Shown: positions 1-5,700 of the stretch, piece by piece
Numbering within the stretch: the stretch's first letter is position 1
How the letters are laid out: each line of letters begins with the position of its first letter
Assembly: GCA_030591405.1 (NCBI GenBank)
Contig: JAUVBC010000089.1
Span: 1-8,152, forward strand
DNA: 8,152 nucleotides
Origin: Candidatus Zixiibacteriota bacterium
GTDB lineage: Bacteria; Zixibacteria; MSB-5A5; GN15; PGXB01
Direction of reading: 5' to 3'
Notes under the pieces: generated by a model
What the model was told of the DNA's origin: nothing
The model's input: only the letters and a program-made list of their open reading frames with translations
Databases searched by the model: none
Program-made: the position numbers and the translations under genes

Positions 1-1720
1 GAAGTTCCGAGATAGCCAACTCGACTCCCGGTTGATTAGATATCGCCAACTGCTCAATCTGTGCCTCATAATCCTGCGAGTATTCTTCAACTTTGGGAAA
101 GTATCCAAGAAGCCAGAGAATCACCGAGGCGATCAAAATCACTCCGCCCATTTTTTTCAGATACATCCGGGTTCGTTCCCACATATGGATAATAACCGAC
201 CATGTTGTTGGACGGCGATACGGCGGGAGTTCCATCACAAATGGAGTGTCATCTGATTTTAAAATTGTTCGGGAAAATATTCGTGCTAATAGAATAGTTG
301 CGACTACTCCAATAAGATATATGGAAAAGATAATATTCCCAGCAAACGCTCCAAAAAATGCCCCCGCAAAAAGCACATAGATAGGAAGCTTTGCACTGCA
401 CGATATCATTGGAATCAGAAGAATTGTCAGGATACGATCACGTTTTGATTCCAGTGTCCGGGTTGCCATAATAGCCGGAACCGAGCATCCGAAACCCATC
501 AGTATTGGGATAAAAGATTTACCATGCAGGCCCAAATAATGCATTAATTTATCCATCAAAAATGCGGCACGGGCCATGTATCCGGAATCTTCGAGAATTG
601 ATATCCCCAAAAACAGAATCACAATATTGGGCAAAAAGACAATAACCGAGCCGACCCCGCCAATGACACCATCGATAAGAAGATCAGCCATCGCGCCAGC
701 GGGAATAAGCTGTCCAACACCGCTTTGAATATACGTAACAGCAGTTTCAATCCAGGCCATCGGATATTGACCTACAACAAAAGTTGCCTGAAAAATCAGC
801 CACATCAACAGGAGAAATATCGGATAGCCAAGTATTCGATGGGTCAAAAGGTCATCGATCTGATCCGACATTTTCATCCTGTCGGTTGGCGGGCGCTGCA
901 TCACTTCGCGGATTATTCCAGCGACATAACCATAACGACCCTCGGTCACTATAATTTCAGGGTCATCATCGGTTGTAGATTTTAAATGAGTAACCGAATC
1001 ATCGAGGACTTTCGTCAGATGAGAATTTTCGAGTTTATCTGGAAAACACTGATTTTTGATTTCGGTATCGCCTTCAAGCAGCTTAATCGCCAGCCAGCGA
1101 GAATTGTGACAGGAGGTGCAATTTTTGCATTTGGATACTTCATCGGATAAATTGGCGACGATATCATCAAGACGTGGGCCATAAGTTACCGGCGGGTGAT
1201 GATGCAGCTCTTCGCCATTTTCGGCCAGTTTTATTGCCATATCTAAAAGTGAGTCTAATCCCTGTCCACGATTACCGATGGTTTTCAGGACCGGTGCACC
1301 CAAAAGAGTCGAGAGTTTTTCAGTATCTATTTTTATTCCGGATTCAAGAACCTCATCCCACATATTGATATCAATAACCAGATCAACACCAATCTCAATC
1401 AACTGCATGGTCAGATATAGGGAGCGTTCAAGATTGCCGCCATCAATAACATTGATGATAACATCCGGCTGTTCATTTACTATAAAATCGCGCGCGACTT
1501 TTTCATCGAGAGAATAGGCGGTGAGGCTGTATGTCCCGGGAAGATCGACAAAAGTGATGTCATATTTGCCATATTTTCGATGGCCGACCCGTTTTTCGAC
1601 GGTAACACCGGGGAAATTGGCAACTTTTTGCCGCGCCCCTGTAAAGCTGTTAAAGATGGAGGTTTTTCCTGAATTAGGATTTCCGGCAAGTGCGATTTTT
1701 AGAGTTTGTCTGTTATCCAC
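1..1720 (-). CDS. feoB: Ferrous iron transport protein FeoB (3' end outside window)
   Basis: FeoB is the inner-membrane Fe(II) transporter with a cytosolic GTPase domain. About 573 residues are visible and the C-terminus lies beyond position 1; family members are commonly 650-780 residues. The G-protein motifs read G1 GNPNSGKT (13-20), G2 Thr40 in PGVTVE, G3 DLPG (59-62) and G4 NMWD (119-122). A helical region follows, then the membrane domain from about residue 295. The gate region shows LP at 363-364, LEDSGYMAR (376-384), GFGCSVPAIMATRT around Cys412, and SCSAKLP around Cys441. FVMELPPYR and a further hydrophobic segment precede the edge. The chosen start is GTG at 1718-1720, overlapping the feoA stop by one base; it places the P-loop at residue 13, as expected, and there is no clear Shine-Dalgarno. 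An unusual feature is HHH at 173-175 plus CxxCxxCH at 198-205 in the helical region. The identification is very secure. Confidence 0.97.
   Translation of the reverse strand, partial: MDNRQTLKIALAGNPNSGKTSIFNSFTGARQKVANFPGVTVEKRVGHRKYGKYDITFVDLPGTYSLTAYSLDEKVARDFIVNEQPDVIINVIDGGNLERSLYLTMQLIEIGVDLVIDINMWDEVLESGIKIDTEKLSTLLGAPVLKTIGNRGQGLDSLLDMAIKLAENGEELHHHPPVTYGPRLDDIVANLSDEVSKCKNCTSCHNSRWLAIKLLEGDTEIKNQCFPDKLENSHLTKVLDDSVTHLKSTTDDDPEIIVTEGRYGYVAGIIREVMQRPPTDRMKMSDQIDDLLTHRILGYPIFLLLMWLIFQATFVVGQYPMAWIETAVTYIQSGVGQLIPAGAMADLLIDGVIGGVGSVIVFLPNIVILFLGISILEDSGYMARAAFLMDKLMHYLGLHGKSFIPILMGFGCSVPAIMATRTLESKRDRILTILLIPMISCSAKLPIYVLFAGAFFGAFAGNIIFSIYLIGVVATILLARIFSRTILKSDDTPFVMELPPYRRPTTWSVIIHMWERTRMYLKKMGGVILIASVILWLLGYFPKVEEYSQDYEAQIEQLAISNQPGVELAISEL
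1106..1204 (-). other. Cys/His-rich insert in the cytosolic region of FeoB
   Basis: Within FeoB, residues 173-175 are HHH and residues 198-205 read C-K-N-C-T-S-C-H, directly before the conserved segment SRWLAIKLLEGD. The site lies in the helical region after the GTPase domain, on the cytosolic side. Three cysteines at CxxCxxC spacing with flanking histidine could bind Fe(II), an Fe-S cluster or another metal, or act as a redox switch. The residues are seen directly; metal binding is inference. A further cysteine, Cys225, lies nearby. Confidence 0.6.
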
Positions 1721-1722
1721 TA
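1718..1722 (-). promoter_or_regulatory. feoA stop / feoB GTG start overlap (TAGTG)
   Basis: The feoA stop TAG (1720-1722) shares its last base with the feoB start GTG (1718-1720). The preceding feoA codons contain no purine-rich Shine-Dalgarno. This suggests feoB is translated by reinitiation after feoA, keeping the two products linked in amount. Confidence 0.7.
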
Positions 1723-2034
1723 TTTATAGGCCGGTATAAGTTCAACATTTACTAAAGCCGCTTCGCTACGCCGGATAGAAATGCGTCCGCCATTGATGGC
1801 AATTTCAATTGGGTCTCTTAAAGGCGCCGTTCTAATCATTTCAACCGTTTCGCCTGCATGGAAACCGAGATCTATCAAACGATGTCTGATCTGTCCCGAC
1901 CCGCCAATCCTGACTACCCGTGCCTTCTGGCCGATATTCATCTCAGCCAGAGTGCCGGTTCCTTTCAGAAATCTACGGCAATGTCCCTGCCGTTTTTGCC
2001 TTCCATGTCGATTGCCTAAACCAAACCAGGACAT
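1720..2034 (-). CDS. feoA: Ferrous iron transport accessory protein FeoA, N-terminally extended
   Basis: FeoA is a small cytosolic SH3-like protein needed for FeoB-dependent Fe(II) uptake, probably acting on the FeoB cytosolic domain. The product has 104 residues. The FeoA fold spans about residues 32-102: MNIGQKARVVRIGG, then the family hallmarks RLIDLGFHAGE, APLRDPIEIAI and NGGRISIRRSEAALV. The first 31 residues are an extra, strongly basic segment with His10, His18 and Cys19, absent from typical 75-85-residue FeoA. The ATG at 2034 is preferred because GGAG lies upstream; the internal Met32 has only a purine-rich stretch that is too distant. The gene follows the regulator by 54 bases with no convincing promoter or terminator between them, and it overlaps feoB by one base, so all three are probably one transcript. 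Confidence 0.94.
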   Translation of the reverse strand: MSWFGLGNRHGRQKRQGHCRRFLKGTGTLAEMNIGQKARVVRIGGSGQIRHRLIDLGFHAGETVEMIRTAPLRDPIEIAINGGRISIRRSEAALVNVELIPAYK

Positions 2035-2045
2035 TTTTCAGTTAT

Positions 2046-2049
2046 CTCC
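2046..2049 (-). promoter_or_regulatory. Shine-Dalgarno of feoA
   Basis: The minus strand reads CGGAG followed by ATAACTGAAAA and then the ATG. The GGAG-to-start gap of 11 bases is on the long side, but it is the only ribosome-binding signal near either candidate start. It therefore supports the extended 104-residue FeoA. Confidence 0.6.
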
Positions 2050-2088
2050 GCGTTGTCTATAAATTTGAAAATCAATATATTCATTTTA

Positions 2089-2538
2089 TTACTCATTTTT
2101 CGAAATCCCGGAAGATTTCAGCAGAGTAAAAAACTGTGTACGGCATTCATTTTTCGATTCGCGACAGTTTATTACAGTTTTGATAAAATGTTTCAGTCTT
2201 TCCAGTGTTTCGTGACTTAATCCATGTTCCATTTTACAAGCCTCTGATTCTGAAAGATTTTCGGGCAAGCCAAGCACCTCTACTAAGAATCTTTTAATGG
2301 TCTTGTGTGCCTCATAAATTGCAATCGCTTTGGTCTCACCCGTTGAAGTCAGGGTCACCTTTCCATAGTGGCGCTGATTAAGATACCCCTTTTCTTTCAA
2401 TCCGGCCACTGCGGAGGTGACCGTTGGAAGAGTTACTCCCCGCTCACGGGCAATATCAGAGATGCCAACGGAGTCAATCTCACTGGAGAGTCTGTAAATC
2501 GTTTCGAGATAATCCTCTTTTTTTGAGCTAAGTTTCAT
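2089..2538 (-). CDS. DtxR/MntR-family metal-dependent repressor
   Basis: A 149-residue metal-activated DNA-binding repressor, first gene of the feo operon and its probable regulator. The N-terminal winged helix spans about residues 1-65, with recognition-helix region GVTLPTVTSAVAGLKEKGYL and wing RHYGKVTLTSTG. The dimerisation and metal domain covers about 66-142. Ligand positions by family alignment are Asp9 and Glu12 (KEDYLETIY), His78, and Cys101-Glu104-His105 (ACKMEH). Asp9 matches MntR Asp8, whereas Cys101 matches DtxR Cys102 rather than MntR Glu99, so the site mixes the two types. The DtxR ancillary site looks lost: Lys82 and Glu97 stand where DtxR has Glu83 and His98. There is no C-terminal SH3-like domain, so the architecture is the short MntR type. 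Cys125 and Cys132 lie near the C-terminus. There is no Shine-Dalgarno upstream; the predicted transcript starts at or next to the ATG. Fe(II) is the likely effector from context, but Mn(II) cannot be excluded. Confidence 0.93.
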   Translation of the reverse strand: MKLSSKKEDYLETIYRLSSEIDSVGISDIARERGVTLPTVTSAVAGLKEKGYLNQRHYGKVTLTSTGETKAIAIYEAHKTIKRFLVEVLGLPENLSESEACKMEHGLSHETLERLKHFIKTVINCRESKNECRTQFFTLLKSSGISKNE

Positions 2539-2541
2539 AGT

Positions 2542-2579
2542 TCTAATAATATTAGATTACTCTAACTTTGTCAATTAGA
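2542..2579 (-). promoter_or_regulatory. Candidate DtxR-type operator array over the regulator promoter
   Basis: Four alternating half-sites occur, read on the minus strand: TCTAA (2575-2579), TTAGA (2561-2565), TCTAA (2552-2556) and TTAGA (2542-2546). They form three overlapping dyads. TCTAATTGACAAAGTTAGA (19 bases) covers the -35. TTAGAGTAATCTAA lies in the spacer. The perfect 15-base palindrome TCTAATATTATTAGA covers the -10. Dyad centres are about 10-11 bases apart, so protein bound at each would lie on the same face. TTAG/CTAA half-sites match the known DtxR/IdeR operator pattern. Binding by the adjacent regulator is inferred. Confidence 0.65.
2546..2574 (-). promoter_or_regulatory. Sigma70-type promoter of the dtxR-feoA-feoB operon
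   Basis: On the minus strand, consensus -35 TTGACA (2569-2574) is followed after exactly 17 bases by -10 TATTAT (2546-2551). The usual 6-8-base distance puts the start site at about 2538-2540, on or just before the ATG at 2538. The message would therefore be leaderless or carry a leader of one or two bases, consistent with the missing Shine-Dalgarno. Confidence 0.75.
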
Positions 2580-2611
2580 TTTTTATCTATTTTTTTAAAG
2601 AAATATATCTA

Positions 2612-2629
2612 ATTTGGGAATAACCAAAT
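2612..2629. repeat. Inverted repeat in the divergent intergenic region
   Basis: ATTTGG and CCAAAT form perfect six-base arms around the centre GAATAA. The repeat lies between the two divergent promoters and has no T-run, so it is not a terminator. It could be a binding site for a dimeric regulator of either unit, or chance in AT-rich DNA. A second small dyad, TAGAT-TTTT-ATCTA, is at 2576-2589. Confidence 0.3.
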
Positions 2630-2655
2630 GTGAAGTTGTTGTCTTTCAAGCAGGT

Positions 2656-2685
2656 TTGACAATAATTCTCCAAATATCGAATAAA
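2656..2685 (+). promoter_or_regulatory. Candidate distal promoter for the sensor kinase
   Basis: Consensus -35 TTGACA (2656-2661) is followed by an 18-base spacer and a weak -10 AATAAA (2680-2685), which lacks the conserved final T. It would give a leader of about 85 bases before the kinase start. Confidence 0.35.
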
Positions 2686-2707
2686 GAATAATTTTTGTTA
2701 GTCGATT

Positions 2708-2713
2708 TATAAT
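2708..2713 (+). promoter_or_regulatory. Candidate -10 box for the sensor kinase
   Basis: A perfect TATAAT lies 64 bases before the kinase ATG. No good -35 is seen at 16-18 bases upstream, so it would be a weak or activator-dependent promoter. The start site would be near 2720, leaving a leader of about 58 bases. Confidence 0.4.
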
Positions 2714-2765
2714 ATATGTTTATAAAACCGCCTGTTTTTAAAGGCTGTGGGAAAAATAGTTAATC

Positions 2766-2772
2766 AAGAAAG
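2766..2772 (+). promoter_or_regulatory. Weak Shine-Dalgarno of the sensor kinase
   Basis: AAGAAAG ends five bases before the ATG at 2778. It is only a partial match, but that ATG is the first start codon after the in-frame stop at 2757-2759, and it directly precedes the membrane anchor, so the start choice is safe. Confidence 0.5.
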
Positions 2773-2777
2773 TTTAT

Positions 2778-5700
2778 ATGAATACAGAAAAATCAAAATC
2801 GTTTGTGTCAATATCAGACACTCTATCTCTTGGATTGGTTCTTGGAATTATATATTGGTTTTTGGATGCCACCATTGACGTTTTACTATTAAAAAATGAA
2901 TCACTTATGGGTGCTGTATTTTCTCCGGAAATCGACCAGATTTGGATGAGATCTTCTATTATCTGTCTAATGATAACCTTTGCTGTTATCGCCCGGTTTA
3001 CCAATAATAAATGTAAATCAATTGAAAATGACCTCATCGAAAGCGAGGGACGTTTCCGAAGTCTGTTAATTGGTTCATCTGACGGAATAATGATTCATTA
3101 TGATAATGAGATAATTGAGGCCAATCAGACACTGGCTGATATTCTTGGATATGAACTTGATGAAATAATCGGTAAAGCTCCCGGGGATTTTCTTGATGAA
3201 GAATCTCAAAAAAGAATGGCCGATAATTTAAAAGGCAAGGAAAATGCCTTATTTCAAGTAACCGCTGTTAGAAATAATGGAGAGAAGGTCACGCTTGAGT
3301 TTGTTAATCGGACTATTTTCTATTATGGTAAAACAGTTTGGATTGCCACGGTATCAGACTGTTCGGTCACAACAACAAAAACAACAAAGTCTGATGACTA
3401 TTCCAATCATTATCAGAAACTGCTTCAAAATAGTAATGACCCGCTTTTTGTCTATGGATTGACAAACGAAAATAACCCGGATCTGTTTTTCGAAGCGAGC
3501 GAAATGGCCTGCACAAAATTCGGATACTCTCCAGAAGAATATAAAAACCTTAATATAGTGGAAATAATTATCCCGGAAGAAAGAGACAATATTCTTCCGG
3601 TTTTCCAGACTCTTATCGATTTCAAACACTCTATATTTGAGACCGAGATACTTACCAAAGATAAAGATCGTTTGCCGGTCGAAATAAGTTCACATCTGTT
3701 TGACCTTGATAATCGACCGATGATAATCTCCACCATGCGGGAGATCAGCGAACGCAAAAAAGCTAATAAACTTCTTCATGACAGCGAAAAACAGTACCGC
3801 CAGCTTTTCGCTTTGGCACCAATTGCCTATTTATCACTTGATTCCGATGGAAATATTATCGACGTCAATGATAAATGGCGCAATCTTTTAGGTTATTCCA
3901 AAGAAGAGGTAGTTGACGGTTGGTTTGGTGATTTTCTGACTCGATCAAGTCTGGATCGTTTCCGGGCCGCCTTTGCCGATCTGAGTGAATCGAAAGAAAA
4001 AATAGAAATTGATTTGGAAATTTCTACCAGAGATAAAACGGTTGTAAATATCTTTATGGTCGCAGGGGTGACTAAAAACAGTTTTGGAGATATTCAATCG
4101 GTCCAGTGCATTCTATTAGATAACTCCCGGCAAAAAAGAAGTAATGAAGAAAAACAAAAACAAGAGCAATGGTTGGAACAGATTATTGATAATACGTCAG
4201 ATATTGTTTTTTCATTCAAACCAGATGGTTCAATTACCAACGTCAACCCGACTTTTGAAAAGGTGATAGGAAAATCTGCCGCCTCGCTTATTAATTCCAA
4301 TTTTGAGTCAATAGTTCATGGGGACGATTTGGCTTTTGTGCGGCAGGCGATTGACAAATGTGTCGCCGGAGAAAAAATTCCTCCGATTGAAATACGCCTG
4401 CAAACAGAATCGGGCAAGCATCTGTCGGCGGAATTAATGCTCACCCCTTTCCGTCAGGATGGAAAGGTAATCGCCATTGATTGTATCGCCAAAGACCTTT
4501 CAAAAATATGGCAGCAGGGAGGATCAAAAACAGATTTACTGGAAGGATTTCAGAAACAGATCGAAACCCTACTCGATAGCGCCTGCATTATTGACAAGAA
4601 TCTAAAAATATTACATTTCAATAAAAAACATCAGGAGTTATCAGAAAAACTTGGACTGAAGGCAGATATTATCGGGCTTGATGTTATAAAAAGCTATCCA
4701 TTCGAATCAGAAGAATCCCGCTCTATTTATTCCGGTGTTTTTGACAAAGCAACTACGGTAGTTCATGAAATATCCTACACTATTGATAACACCCAATTAA
4801 TTTTTGAAATTAAATTGGTCCCGATCTATGCTGCAAATGAAGTCTCGTTTGCATTCATGATAATTAAAGATATCAGTTCTCAAAAACTATCCGAAGTTGC
4901 ATTGAAAAAAAGCGAAGCGGAATTGTCAGTGATTTTCAACAACACTTCGGCTATTCTGGCGCTGGTTGATAATGAGCTCAAGGTCCATAAAATTAACAAC
5001 TCGGGACTTAAGTTTACCGGTCGACCCAAGGAAGAGATATTGGGGAAGCGGGGCGGCGAAGCATTGGGATGTCTAAATCATCAGGATGATCCTAAGGGTT
5101 GTGGATTTGGCCCTAATTGTGAGAAATGCCCGGTCCGAAATACAATTTCAAAAACATTTAAAACCGGCATAAACCATCATCATATTCCGGCAAAACTGCC
5201 TTTTGAAATTGATGGGATAGAAAAAGATTTGCATTTACTGATTTCAACGACCGTAATTGATTCAAATGATGATGATTTGGTTCTAATATCGATTGAAAAT
5301 ATTACCGGCCAAAAAATGGCCGAAGAATCATTGCAGCAAAGCGAACAGTCCTATCGCACCCTGACTGAAAATTTACCAGGTTTGGTTTACAGAGTTCATT
5401 GCCGGGAAAATAACAGAATGCAATTTTTCAATGACTTTCTTGAGTCACTGACGGGGTATTCGGAAGAAGAGTTGACAGTTGGTGGTGCATGCACTATTGA
5501 ACCAATAGTTCATGAAGATGACCGATCCAATGCATTATCGACCATTGATGGGGCAATAAAAAATAAAATACCATTTCAAATAGAATACCAACTTTATCAT
5601 AAAAATGGCGATATAAAATATTGTATCGAAAGAGGTCAGCCAATTTTTGATTCCGATGGAGAACTGAGCTGTATTGACGGCGTTATCTTTGATGCCACGG

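Noticed and set aside
93..380. Plus-strand open frames of 60-100 codons across the feoB region
   Set aside because: They are opposite an unbroken FeoB frame carrying all expected motifs and show no recognisable protein features.
1265..1295. Apparent loss of the G5 motif in the FeoB GTPase domain (TIGNRGQG)
   Set aside because: G5 is weakly conserved in FeoB; as I recall, the Escherichia coli protein has a similar TRGRG sequence, so this is not a sign of inactivity.
2065..2075. TTGATTTTCAA (minus strand) upstream of feoA, considered as an FNR/CRP-type site
   Set aside because: The arms are only four bases with a three-base centre, not the TTGAT-N4-ATCAA layout, and no promoter elements sit at a suitable distance.
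2730..2745. Small hairpin GCCT...AGGC in the kinase leader, considered as a riboswitch or terminator
   Set aside because: It has only four base pairs, is not followed by a T-run, and I see no match to a known riboswitch core.
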